Source of the DNA: JBPBPI01 sp050954885
Lineage (GTDB): Bacteria; Pseudomonadota; Alphaproteobacteria; Caedimonadales; Caedimonadaceae
DNA length: 17,022 nt
Reading direction: 5' to 3'
NCBI GenBank assembly: GCA_050954885.1
Contig: JBPBPI010000172.1
Location: 1 to 17,022, forward strand
Shown here piece after piece: positions 1-8,256 of the stretch. The notes beneath the pieces were generated by a model. It searched no databases and had not been told where the DNA came from. It saw only the letters and a list, made by a program, of their open reading frames with translations. Every line of letters begins with the position of its first letter. Position 1 is the stretch's first letter. The position numbers were made by a program, and so were the translations under genes.

Positions 1-81
1 GCTTGTTTAAGAAAAGAAAAATACAAACACCCCAACTTCTTAGAAAACCTTGATCAACAATTAATCAATATGGGTAATTAA
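1..81 (+). CDS. possible C-terminal end of an unidentified protein (partial)
   Basis: The first reading frame is open from base 1 to a TAA at 79-81, giving 26 residues ending in LINMGN. The other two plus frames hit stops at once or within about 50 bases. The composition (Lys, Asn, Leu, Gln, Glu) looks like an ordinary soluble protein tail. The piece is too short to recognise, and an open run of this length can occur by chance in AT-rich DNA. If real, this gene converges on lpd, with about 75 bases between the two stops. Confidence 0.33.
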   Translation, partial: ACLRKEKYKHPNFLENLDQQLINMGN

Positions 82-103
82 TATGTCAATTAGCTATACA
101 TAT

Positions 104-145
104 AAAAAAGAAAAAACGAATATTCATACAAATTTATAAATATTT
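104..145 (-). terminator. weak candidate terminator downstream of lpd
   Basis: Reading the minus strand past the lpd TGA, the self-complementary hexamer AATATT occurs twice around a partly complementary AT-rich centre. It is followed by CG and then two T6 runs separated by one C (plus-strand A-runs at 104-109 and 111-116). The stem is all A-T and would be unstable, so only its position and T tract support it. It sits where the long minus-strand operon should end. Confidence 0.3.
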
Positions 146-156
146 AAAAGTTTTAT

Positions 157-1566
157 TCAAATATGAATGGCTTTTCCACTGGCGGCCATGGCAGCTTCTT
201 TAACCGCTTCGCTGACAGTAGGATGGGCATGACAGGTGCGGGCAATATCTTCAGCAGAAGCCCGATATTCCATGGCAATCACCGCTTCGGCAATCAAAGA
301 TCCAGCTTCGGCATGGATAATGTGTACGCCCAAAACTTCATCAGTCGTACGGTCTGACAGAATTTTAACAAATCCTTCGATGTCTCCATTAACTTTGGCA
401 CGACTGTTGGCTATAAAAGGGAACTTGCCAATTTTATAATCAATGCTGGCGGCTTTAAGCTGTTCTTCGGTTTTACCAACCGTGGCAATTTCAGGATGAG
501 TATAGACAATGGCAGGGATGGTATCGTAATTAACATGGGGCTTTTGACCAGCAATAATTTCAGCCACCGCCACACCCTCTTCTTCGCCTTTATGAGCCAA
601 CATAGGGCCGCGCACCACATCACCGATGGCATAAATTGAAGATACTTTGGTTTGAAATTGATCGTTAATGTCAATCATGCCGCGGGCATCTGCTTGAAGA
701 CCCGCGTGCTCAAGATCAAGTCCTTCTGTGAACGCTTTACGGCCCATGGATAGAAGCACCACATCAGCCCTCAAGTGATCGATCTTTTGATCCTGAAGTG
801 ATTCGATCTCAACAACCGCGCCCTCACCCTCAAGCTTTACATTTAAAACTTTGGTGCTTAATTTAAAATTGATGCCACTTATTTTCAAAGATCTTAAAAA
901 TAAGGCTGCCACTTCACGGTCCATTTGAGGCACGATGGTTTCTTGATATTCAACAACCGTCACTTGAGATCCTAGACGTTGCCACACCGAGCCAATCTCT
1001 AAGCCAATATAGCCCCCACCAATGATCACCAAATTTTTAGGCACTTGACCTAAAGAAAGGGCACCGGTTGATGTCACAATGATTTTTTCATCAATGGTCA
1101 CACCGGGCAAGAGAATCGGCGCTGATCCTGTGGCAATAACGATTTTTTGGGCTGAAAGTTCTTTTTTCTGACCGTCGTTCATCACAACTTTTAACGATGT
1201 AGGGGATAGAAAAGCAGCACCACCTTGGAAGAAAGTCACATTGTTCTTTTTGAATAAAAAATTAACGCCTTGAGTAAATTCGGCAACGATCTTTTCTTTG
1301 CGCTTCATCATGCGTGACAAATCAAAAGTGACCGATTCAACATCAATACCATGATCGGCAAATTTGGTTTGGGCTTCATGTAATTTATGGGTAGAATTGA
1401 GTAAGACTTTGGACGGGATACAGCCAACATTAAGACATGTCCCCCCGGGTGCGCCTCGTTTATCAACACAAGCAACTTTTAACCCGAGTTGAGCTGCTTT
1501 GATGGCGGCCACATAACCCGCGGGTCCTGCACCAATCACAATGACATCAAATGAGAGGTTATCCAT
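157..1566 (-). CDS. lpd: dihydrolipoyl dehydrogenase (E3 of 2-oxoglutarate dehydrogenase)
   Basis: This cytoplasmic flavoenzyme reoxidises the dihydrolipoyl arm of E2 and passes electrons to NAD+. The 469 residues match the family length. Visible motifs, in order, are the FAD-binding GAGPAG at residues 12-17, the redox disulphide in GGTCLNVGC (Cys44 and Cys49), the NAD-binding GGGYIG near residue 183, the second FAD contact AIGDV near 315, and the C-terminal catalytic pair in HAHPTVSE (His448 and Glu453). Nothing essential is missing. The ATG lies only 3 bases after the sucB stop and has a poor Shine-Dalgarno sequence, so translation is probably coupled to sucB. It is the last gene of the TCA operon. 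The same E3 might also serve pyruvate dehydrogenase, which cannot be judged from this window. Confidence 0.97.
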   Translation of the reverse strand: MDNLSFDVIVIGAGPAGYVAAIKAAQLGLKVACVDKRGAPGGTCLNVGCIPSKVLLNSTHKLHEAQTKFADHGIDVESVTFDLSRMMKRKEKIVAEFTQGVNFLFKKNNVTFFQGGAAFLSPTSLKVVMNDGQKKELSAQKIVIATGSAPILLPGVTIDEKIIVTSTGALSLGQVPKNLVIIGGGYIGLEIGSVWQRLGSQVTVVEYQETIVPQMDREVAALFLRSLKISGINFKLSTKVLNVKLEGEGAVVEIESLQDQKIDHLRADVVLLSMGRKAFTEGLDLEHAGLQADARGMIDINDQFQTKVSSIYAIGDVVRGPMLAHKGEEEGVAVAEIIAGQKPHVNYDTIPAIVYTHPEIATVGKTEEQLKAASIDYKIGKFPFIANSRAKVNGDIEGFVKILSDRTTDEVLGVHIIHAEAGSLIAEAVIAMEYRASAEDIARTCHAHPTVSEAVKEAAMAASGKAIHI

Positions 1567-1569
1567 AAA

Positions 1570-3141
1570 TTATATACCCAACAAAATACGTTGTGGATCT
1601 TCAATATTTTCTTTAATCCGCACCAAGAAGGTAACAGCTTCTCTGCCATCGATAATACGATGATCATAAGTTAACGCCACATACATCATTGGTCGAATTT
1701 CCACACGATCATCTATTGCCACAGGGCGTTTTTGAATTTTATGCATGCCCAAAATGCCGGATTGTGGCGGATTTAAAATAGGTGTGGACATGAGTGAGCC
1801 AAAAACACCGCCATTGGTAATGGTAAAGGTACCGCCACTTAAATCGCTCATACTTAATTTACCGGTGCGTGCTTTTTCACTTAATTGACTGATTGAATTT
1901 TCAATTTCAGCAAAATTGAGATGATCGGCATCGCGCACAACGGGCACCACCAATCCTTGGGGGGCAGACACCGCCACACCAATATCATAATGATTTTTAT
2001 AGACGATATAATCGTCTTCAATTTCAGCATTGACCGATGGAATCTCTTTAAGAGCAGAAACCGCAGCTTTGACAAAAAAGCTCATAAAACCTAGTTTTAT
2101 ACCAAATCTCTTTTCAAATTTTTCGCGGTAACTTTCTCGGGTTGCCATCACATGTGACATGTCTATTTCGTTAAAGGTTGTCAGCATAGCGGCCGTATTT
2201 TGGGCTTCTTTTAAGCGTTCTGCAATTCGTTGTCTTAAACGAGTCATGCGAACGCGCTCTTCCGGTTGTGCCACTTGTGTCATTTGAATCTGACGAGACG
2301 GCATCGATGTCACTTGAGGAACAGACGGCACAGGCGCAGGTGGTTGTCCTTGCGGTTGTGACACTTGATTCTCAGGTTGAGGTTGAGGTGATGATGGTGT
2401 AGATGAGTGTTCAGGGTGTTGAACATAGTGTTGAACATCTTGTTTGGTCACACGCCCCGCGCGGCCGCTCCCTTGAATATCTTGGGGTGATATTTGATTT
2501 TCAGCCGCCATCTTCCGTGCCGCTGGTGATAAAATGGGTGCCTTTTGAGAATCTTCCGGCGTCGAAGCTTGATAAGAAACCTGGGACGGTGTTTCTTGTA
2601 ACATCGATGTATGTTGAGGGGGAGGTGCTGGCTGATAATAAGCATTTGATGAAGGAGCATTGGCTGGCTGAGGCGGTCCATAGGCCGTATAAGTTGGCGG
2701 ACTTGGCACGTAACTAGGTGTATTTGCGGCATTTTGAGGTGCCGCAGGACCATAAGAAAAAGAGCCTGATATGGCAGGTGTCGCTTGAGAAGGTCCCTGA
2801 TTAGATAACGGGTTAGAGACTTCCGCTTGTTGAACAGGCCCTTGATTTTGCTGTGAATTTTGAACTTGTTCAGCGGCTGGACTTGGTCCTTGATTTTGAG
2901 CTTGACCTTCGCCAATAGACCCCAAAGCTTGACCCACTTGTACAATCGTTCCTTGATCTGCTGTAATCTGTTCAAGGATACCAGCTTGGGGCGCATTGAC
3001 TTCTAAGGTCACCTTATCTGTCTCTAACTCAATCAAGGGATCATCCATTTTAACCATGTCCCCAACTTTTTTCAGCCAGCGTGCCACAGTGGCTTCAGAT
3101 ACAGATTCGCCCAGGGCAGGAACAACCAATTGATGTGACAT
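1570..3141 (-). CDS. sucB: dihydrolipoyl succinyltransferase (E2 of 2-oxoglutarate dehydrogenase)
   Basis: This is the core of the 2-oxoglutarate dehydrogenase complex. It moves the succinyl group from E1 via its lipoyl arm to CoA. It has one lipoyl domain (residues 1-78, lipoyl lysine Lys43 in ETDKVT), a long linker (81-200), a peripheral-subunit binding domain (about 201-242), a second Pro/Gln linker (243-293), and the acyltransferase domain (about 294-523) with catalytic His494 and Asp498 in HRIIDG. The length is 523 residues against about 400-420 for typical SucB, and the excess lies in the linkers, which are rich in Gln, Pro, Ser, Asn and Tyr rather than the usual Ala/Pro. The motif NQGP recurs at residues 83, 99 and 114. 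A Shine-Dalgarno GAGGA precedes the ATG. The gene sits 18 bases after sucA. HRIIDG plus the neighbours support SucB rather than pyruvate E2. Confidence 0.96.
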   Translation of the reverse strand: MSHQLVVPALGESVSEATVARWLKKVGDMVKMDDPLIELETDKVTLEVNAPQAGILEQITADQGTIVQVGQALGSIGEGQAQNQGPSPAAEQVQNSQQNQGPVQQAEVSNPLSNQGPSQATPAISGSFSYGPAAPQNAANTPSYVPSPPTYTAYGPPQPANAPSSNAYYQPAPPPQHTSMLQETPSQVSYQASTPEDSQKAPILSPAARKMAAENQISPQDIQGSGRAGRVTKQDVQHYVQHPEHSSTPSSPQPQPENQVSQPQGQPPAPVPSVPQVTSMPSRQIQMTQVAQPEERVRMTRLRQRIAERLKEAQNTAAMLTTFNEIDMSHVMATRESYREKFEKRFGIKLGFMSFFVKAAVSALKEIPSVNAEIEDDYIVYKNHYDIGVAVSAPQGLVVPVVRDADHLNFAEIENSISQLSEKARTGKLSMSDLSGGTFTITNGGVFGSLMSTPILNPPQSGILGMHKIQKRPVAIDDRVEIRPMMYVALTYDHRIIDGREAVTFLVRIKENIEDPQRILLGI

Positions 3142-3159
3142 TATATCCTCATATTTTTC

Positions 3160-6096
3160 TCATATAGCCAATTTTAATGCTTGATCGACCAATAATTTCT
3201 GTTCTTTTTCATGACGTTCATGCAACCCTGTGGCGGTCGATGCCGCAGCTGGCCGTCCCACATAACTGGGCCTTAGATAAGCACCGCCAAGAGATCTTAA
3301 AACATCTTCTAATTTGCGGTCTAGAAAGTTCCAGGCTCCCATGTTGGCCGGCTCTTCCTGACACCAAATAATTTCGGCTTGCATGTAAAAAGAAAGATGA
3401 TATTTCAAAACGTCTTCTGGAAACGGATAAAATTGTTCAAGTCGCAAAATGGCAATATCTTGAATACCAGCTTTTTCGCGTCTCTCATACAGATCGTAAT
3501 ACACTTTGCCGGAACATAAAATAACGCGTCGAATTTGATCGGGATTTGCGAGTGTCGACACTTCACCAAGAACTGGCGCAAAAGCAGTACCGGCTGCCAT
3601 ATCGTTCATGGAAGAGACTGCCAAACGATGACGCAGCAAAGATTTGGGCGTCATAAGAATGAGCGGCTTGCGGTTTTGCCCCTTCATTTGTCGGCGTAAA
3701 ATATGAAAGTAATTGGCAGGTGTTGAACAGTTGGCCACTTGCATATTGTTTTCAGAACACAACTGAAGATAGCGCTCAAGACGCGCTGAAGAATGTTCGG
3801 GCCCTTGGCCTTCATAACCGTGAGGTAAAAGCATGACCAGGCCTGACAGGCGCAACCATTTGGCCTCTCCCGCTGAAATAAATTGATCAACAATTACCTG
3901 GGCACCGTTGGCGAAGTCACCAAATTGTGCTTCCCACAATACCAAGGAATTGGGATCTGCCAAACTGTAGCCATGTTCAAACCCCAAAACACCGGTTTCG
4001 GATAGAGAGCTATCGACCACCTCTATTTCTGCTTGCGCCACATGGACATTGTTCAAAGGAATAAATGACTGACCGGTTTCTTGATCGTATAAAACGGCGT
4101 GACGTTGAGAAAACGTGCCGCGTCCTGAATCTTGACCACTGAGGCGTACCGAATAACTTTCCATCAACAATGAACCAAAGGCCAAGGCTTCGGCTGTGGC
4201 CCAATCAATATTTGATTGCGTGTTTAACATCTCTTTTCGTGCATCAATAAGACGCGTCAGTCGAGGATGTAGTGCAAAGTTTTCGGGCAGCCTGACAAGC
4301 GTCGATCCGATTTCATTTAAAATTTTAGCATCGATACCGGTCGATAAAGGCGCCCAAGGATCATACCGACTTTGTAGACCCACCCAGGCACCTTCCAACC
4401 AATCATCCTTATCATTGCGATAGTCTTGAGCCAGCGTAAATTCTTGTTGCCATTCTTGCTCGAGGTTTTGACTCATGTTTTCAATTAAAGATGAATCAAT
4501 TACCTTTTCTTGAATGAGTCGATCACCATAGAGTTGAAAAACAGAGGGACGCGTGCGGATGGCTTTGTACATCAAAGGTTGCGTAAAACTTGGCTCGTCC
4601 ATCTCGTTGTGACCAAAACGACGATAACAAACCAGATCGACAAAAACATCCCGTTGGAATTTTGCCCGGTAATTGGCGGCCATCTGCGAGACATAAATCA
4701 CAGCATCGACATCATCACCATTGACATGAAAAATGGGGGCCTGAATTTTCTTGGCAACATCCGTGCAATAGGCAGAGGAGCGAGAATACTGCGGGGACGT
4801 TGTAAATCCAATTTGGTTGTTGATGACAAAATGGATGGTACCACCGGTTTTATAACCGCGGAGGTCTGAAAAATCCAACGTCTCAGCCACAAGCCCTTGT
4901 CCCGCTAAAGACGCATCCCCATGAATCAAAAGTCCTAAAACTTCTACGCGGCGCACATCATGACGACGTTTTTGTTTGGCGCGCACCTTGCCGATGACCA
5001 CAGGATCAACCGCTTCTAGATGAGATGGATTGGACGTCAGAGAGAGATGCATGATGGTGCCATCAAAATCTCGATCTCCTGAACACCCTAGATGATATTT
5101 AACGTCGCCTGAGCCTTGAACTTGGGTTTCATCGTCTTCTTCATTGCCTTGAAATTTACTTAAAATTGACCGTGCTGGCTTGCCCATAATATTGGTCAAC
5201 ACATTCAAGCGACCACGATGCGCCATACCTAAGACCACTTCACGTACCCCAAACTTACCAGATAAAGAAAGAATGATTTCCAAAGCGGGAATCATGGATT
5301 CTCCCCCTTCGAGGCCAAATCTTTTGGCCCCCGGGAACTTAGTTTGTAAGAATTTTTCAAAGGTTGTCGCGCGCCCTAAAGCATACAAGGCGGCTTGACG
5401 TTGTGCCAGTGGCACCGATCCTGGATAGGCTTCAATTTGTTGTTCAATCCAATTTTTTTCTTCAGGGCTTTGGATATGCATATATTCAAAGCCCATAGAT
5501 CCACAATAATATTGATGTAAAGATGTCAAAATCTGATGAAGAGTGGCTTGCGCATACCCCAAAGCACCACCAACAAAAATAGGTCGATCAAAATCTTGCG
5601 GGCCGAAACCATAATAGGCAGGGTCCAATTCTTCACATTGTTTCCCGTGGGCAAGCCCTAGAGGATCAAGCTGGGCTTTTAAATGACCGCGCACACGGTA
5701 GGCCCGAATTAATTGTAAAACACGGATAGAATCTAATACCGCTTGGGACGCTCCGGCAGGATTGCCATCTGTCTTTTTGGTATCTTCAACAGATTGTTTT
5801 ATCTCAGGTCCCGCATCATAGGTTGCAGAAGATTTAGGTTCTGCCAAGGACATATTTGACGTTGATGAATTCGGTGAAACAGATGATGTTTGCGTCTTTT
5901 GATGTTCCCATATCGGCTGGCGTGCTTGAATCGATTCTTGAACACTTTGTAAATTTCCAGGTCCTAAATTGGCAAAATAGTGTTGCCAGCTTTCATCAAC
6001 AGAGGTTGGATTTTGCAGATAAGATTCATAAAGTCCTTCCACAAAATCTGCATTGGTCCCAAACACAAAGAAAGATTCTGATGATTTTTGAGTCAT
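3160..6096 (-). CDS. sucA: 2-oxoglutarate dehydrogenase E1 component (thiamine diphosphate-dependent)
   Basis: This enzyme decarboxylates 2-oxoglutarate on thiamine diphosphate and succinylates the lipoyl arm of SucB, which is the rate-setting step of the complex. The preferred start (ATG at 6094-6096) gives 978 residues. An in-frame ATG at 6129 would add 11 residues (MKTRGNLIEKN), but it has no ribosome site and lies 6 bases after the sucD stop. The 6096 start has a GAG 6 bases upstream and AGAGGAAA further back, and gives the usual E1o N-terminus ending in the YESYLQNP E2-binding segment. Numbered from this start, MAHRGRLNV is near 291-299, the thiamine-binding GD is at 393-394 and its partner NNQ at 426-428, and HGYEGQGPEHSSAR lies in the C-terminal half. 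A Ser/Thr-rich linker joins the N-terminal arm (about 66-115) to the dehydrogenase domain. Length is within the family range. Confidence 0.96.
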   Translation of the reverse strand: MTQKSSESFFVFGTNADFVEGLYESYLQNPTSVDESWQHYFANLGPGNLQSVQESIQARQPIWEHQKTQTSSVSPNSSTSNMSLAEPKSSATYDAGPEIKQSVEDTKKTDGNPAGASQAVLDSIRVLQLIRAYRVRGHLKAQLDPLGLAHGKQCEELDPAYYGFGPQDFDRPIFVGGALGYAQATLHQILTSLHQYYCGSMGFEYMHIQSPEEKNWIEQQIEAYPGSVPLAQRQAALYALGRATTFEKFLQTKFPGAKRFGLEGGESMIPALEIILSLSGKFGVREVVLGMAHRGRLNVLTNIMGKPARSILSKFQGNEEDDETQVQGSGDVKYHLGCSGDRDFDGTIMHLSLTSNPSHLEAVDPVVIGKVRAKQKRRHDVRRVEVLGLLIHGDASLAGQGLVAETLDFSDLRGYKTGGTIHFVINNQIGFTTSPQYSRSSAYCTDVAKKIQAPIFHVNGDDVDAVIYVSQMAANYRAKFQRDVFVDLVCYRRFGHNEMDEPSFTQPLMYKAIRTRPSVFQLYGDRLIQEKVIDSSLIENMSQNLEQEWQQEFTLAQDYRNDKDDWLEGAWVGLQSRYDPWAPLSTGIDAKILNEIGSTLVRLPENFALHPRLTRLIDARKEMLNTQSNIDWATAEALAFGSLLMESYSVRLSGQDSGRGTFSQRHAVLYDQETGQSFIPLNNVHVAQAEIEVVDSSLSETGVLGFEHGYSLADPNSLVLWEAQFGDFANGAQVIVDQFISAGEAKWLRLSGLVMLLPHGYEGQGPEHSSARLERYLQLCSENNMQVANCSTPANYFHILRRQMKGQNRKPLILMTPKSLLRHRLAVSSMNDMAAGTAFAPVLGEVSTLANPDQIRRVILCSGKVYYDLYERREKAGIQDIAILRLEQFYPFPEDVLKYHLSFYMQAEIIWCQEEPANMGAWNFLDRKLEDVLRSLGGAYLRPSYVGRPAAASTATGLHERHEKEQKLLVDQALKLAI

Positions 6097-6135
6097 ATTT
6101 TTCTCGATTAAATTTCCTCTTGTCTTCATAATATT

Positions 6136-7035
6136 TTAAGTTGTCGGCGAAAATTTTAAGCCATGTTTTAACACTTCTGACATTTTTATCCCCATATCTG
6201 ACGGCGAATCAACCACAAAAGCACCCACCGAACGCAGCGCCTCAATTTTATGGCGTGCGGTGCCCAATCCACCGGAGACAATAGCGCCAGCATGTCCCAT
6301 ACGCTTGCCAGCAGGGGCCGTTGTGCCTGCAATGAATCCGACCACAGGTTTTTTTTGCGTGGTACTTTTAATAAAGTCAGCCGCTTCTTCTTCGGCACCA
6401 CCGCCAATTTCACCGATCAAAATAATGCCTTCAGTTTGAGGATCATCCCAAAACATTTTAAGACAATCAACAAAACTGGTACCCGGGATCGGATCACCGC
6501 CAATGCCAATACAGGTCGATTGACCAAGACCTACCTGGGTGGTTTGCCAGACTGCCTCATAGGTTAATGTCCCAGATCGCGAAACAATACCGATGTTTCC
6601 TGGTCTATGAATATGACCTGGCATAATGCCAATTTTACATTGATTGGGTGTGATCACTCCAGGACAATTGGGGCCAATCAATCTGGTTTTTGAGCCTTGT
6701 AAGGCACGTTTAACCCGCACCATGTCAATGACCGGAATTCCCTCTGTGATGCACACAACCAAAGGCACTTTGGCATCGATAGCTTCTAAAATCGCATCAG
6801 CTGCATAAGCAGGCGGCACATAGATAACACTGGCAGTTGCTTTGGTTTTTGTGATGGCTTCTTCCACCGTGTTGAACACAGGCAAGCCAATATGATGGGT
6901 GCCCCCCTTACCTGGGGTGACACCGCCCACCATTTTGGTGCCATAAGCCAATGTCTGTTCTGCATGAAAGGTACCTTGCATACCAGTAAAACCTTGACAA
7001 ATAACCCGTGTGTTGTGATCGACCAAAACTGACAT
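6136..7035 (-). CDS. sucD: succinyl-CoA synthetase alpha subunit
   Basis: With SucC this subunit converts succinyl-CoA, phosphate and ADP (or GDP) to succinate, CoA and nucleoside triphosphate, the substrate-level phosphorylation of the TCA cycle. It is 299 residues, close to the usual 290. The N-terminal CoA-binding Rossmann part shows GFTGMQGTFH (residues 16-24). GPNCPGV (121-127) follows, then SRSGTLTYE (152-160), and the phosphorylated histidine is His248 in GKRMGHAGA. The ATG shares its A with the TAA of sucC (TAATG overlap). A perfect AGGAGG lies seven bases upstream inside sucC, so the two subunits are probably made in equal amounts by translational coupling. Confidence 0.97.
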   Translation of the reverse strand: MSVLVDHNTRVICQGFTGMQGTFHAEQTLAYGTKMVGGVTPGKGGTHHIGLPVFNTVEEAITKTKATASVIYVPPAYAADAILEAIDAKVPLVVCITEGIPVIDMVRVKRALQGSKTRLIGPNCPGVITPNQCKIGIMPGHIHRPGNIGIVSRSGTLTYEAVWQTTQVGLGQSTCIGIGGDPIPGTSFVDCLKMFWDDPQTEGIILIGEIGGGAEEEAADFIKSTTQKKPVVGFIAGTTAPAGKRMGHAGAIVSGGLGTARHKIEALRSVGAFVVDSPSDMGIKMSEVLKHGLKFSPTT

Positions 7036-8204
7036 TAAGCGGCCTCCTGAACAGCATTTACAATAGATTGAGCAGCTTGTTTTAAATTATCAGCATTGAT
7101 AATTGATAAACCTGAATTTGCCAAAATCTTTCGACCTTGTTCCACATTAGTTCCTTCTAAACGAACCACCAAAGGGACATTGATGCCGACCTCATGAGCG
7201 GCAGCCACGATTCCCTCTGCAATAATATCACAGCGCATAATACCCCCAAAGATATTGACCAAAATGCCTTTAACATGAGGATCAGATAAAATCAATTTTA
7301 GGGCCATCGTGACACGTTCTCGCGGGGCACCCCCGCCGACATCCAAAAAGTTAGCAGGCTCTCCACCGTGTAGTTTAATCACATCCATGGTTGCCATGGC
7401 GAGTCCTGCACCGTTGACCAAACAACCAATATTGCCGTCTAATTTGATATAACTGAGAGAATGACGTGTGGCTTCAATTTCTGTGGGTTCTTCCTCATCT
7501 AAATCTCTTAACTCTTCCAAAGCTGAATGCCGATACAAAGCATTTTCATCAAAGGTCATTTTGGCATCCAACGCCATGACGTCCCCCTCTGAGGTAATAA
7601 TCAAAGGATTAATTTCGATTAAACTGGCATCAAGCTCTTTAAAGGCGCGATAAATATCACCAATTACCTGACCAATTTTTCCAGAAATTTTTCCGGTGAG
7701 TTCTGCACCATAGGCTAATTTACGGCCATGAAAGGGTTGAAAATCCACCTGAGGATCAATGGTCAGTGTGTGAATCTTATGAGGCGTTTTGGCGGCCACT
7801 TCTTCAATATCCATGCCACCTGCAGGCGAAAAGACAATCATGATACGACCCGTTGCGCGGTCAACCAATAGACTTAAATAAAGTTCATGAGCAATAGCGG
7901 CCGCTTTTTCAATATAGACGCGTCCCACCCTTTGACCCTCTGGACTGGTTTGCGGCGTTACCAAAAGACTTCCCAACATTTTTTCAGCGTATTGTTCAAC
8001 CTCATCCAAAGATTTTGCAATCTTAATACCGCCGCCTTTGCCGCGACCGCCCGCATGAATTTGTGCCTTCACCGCCCATCGTTCACCTTGAAGAACGGTG
8101 GCCACTTTTCGGGCTTCTTCTGGTGTATAGGCGACACTACCCAAAGCCACGGGAACGCCAAATTTTTGCAATAAAGCTTTTGCTTGATATTCATGAATCT
8201 TCAT
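7035..8204 (-). CDS. sucC: succinyl-CoA synthetase (ADP-forming type) beta subunit
   Basis: This is the ATP-grasp subunit that binds nucleotide and succinate and works with SucD in the cytoplasm. It is 389 residues, the normal length. It opens with the typical MKIHEYQAKALL. The nucleotide-binding loop GGRGKGGG lies near residues 52-60, IEINPL with its metal-binding residues near 196-201, and the succinate/CoA-side motifs NGAGLAMATMD and NIFGGIMRCD in the C-terminal ligase domain. AGGA lies 7 bases upstream of the ATG. The gene follows mdh after a 48-base gap containing a perfect 8-base inverted repeat. I see nothing missing. ADP versus GDP preference cannot be told by eye. Confidence 0.97.
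   Translation of the reverse strand: MKIHEYQAKALLQKFGVPVALGSVAYTPEEARKVATVLQGERWAVKAQIHAGGRGKGGGIKIAKSLDEVEQYAEKMLGSLLVTPQTSPEGQRVGRVYIEKAAAIAHELYLSLLVDRATGRIMIVFSPAGGMDIEEVAAKTPHKIHTLTIDPQVDFQPFHGRKLAYGAELTGKISGKIGQVIGDIYRAFKELDASLIEINPLIITSEGDVMALDAKMTFDENALYRHSALEELRDLDEEEPTEIEATRHSLSYIKLDGNIGCLVNGAGLAMATMDVIKLHGGEPANFLDVGGGAPRERVTMALKLILSDPHVKGILVNIFGGIMRCDIIAEGIVAAAHEVGINVPLVVRLEGTNVEQGRKILANSGLSIINADNLKQAAQSIVNAVQEAA
7043..7048 (-). promoter_or_regulatory. strong Shine-Dalgarno (AGGAGG) for sucD inside sucC
   Basis: The minus strand reads AGGAGG followed by 7 bases and the sucD ATG. It lies within the last codons of sucC, and the stop and start overlap as TAATG. It is the strongest ribosome site in the operon. 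Its position supports the 7035 start and coupled synthesis of the two synthetase subunits. Confidence 0.8.
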
Positions 8205-8222
8205 TTTTGTTTCCTATACCTC

Positions 8223-8256
8223 ATAAATCAGACAAATTTTTAAAAGTTTGATTTAT
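8223..8256 (-). other. stem-loop spanning the mdh stop codon
   Basis: The octamer ATAAATCA at 8223-8230 and its exact reverse complement TGATTTAT at 8249-8256 flank an 18-base loop. The mdh stop codon (8253-8255) lies in one arm. There is no T tract after the stem, so it is not a classical terminator. It could be an mRNA processing or stability element between mdh and sucC. The stem is AT-rich and may be a chance event. Confidence 0.35.

Noticed and set aside
2403..2717. A 104-codon open frame on the plus strand
   Set aside because: It is antisense to the low-complexity linker of sucB, whose Gln/Pro/Ser codons leave the opposite strand open. It has no recognisable domain.
2448..2996. A 182-codon open frame in another minus-strand frame
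   Set aside because: It overlaps the same sucB linker, is Lys/Leu/Arg/Gln-rich and low-complexity, and is a frame shadow.
4510..4869. A 119-codon plus-strand open frame inside sucA
   Set aside because: It is antisense to conserved thiamine-binding coding sequence, with no motif or ribosome site.
6097..6129. An 11-residue longer N-terminus for sucA
   Set aside because: There is no ribosome site before the 6129 ATG, and the extension is unlike the family. The ATG at 6096 has GAG at good spacing.
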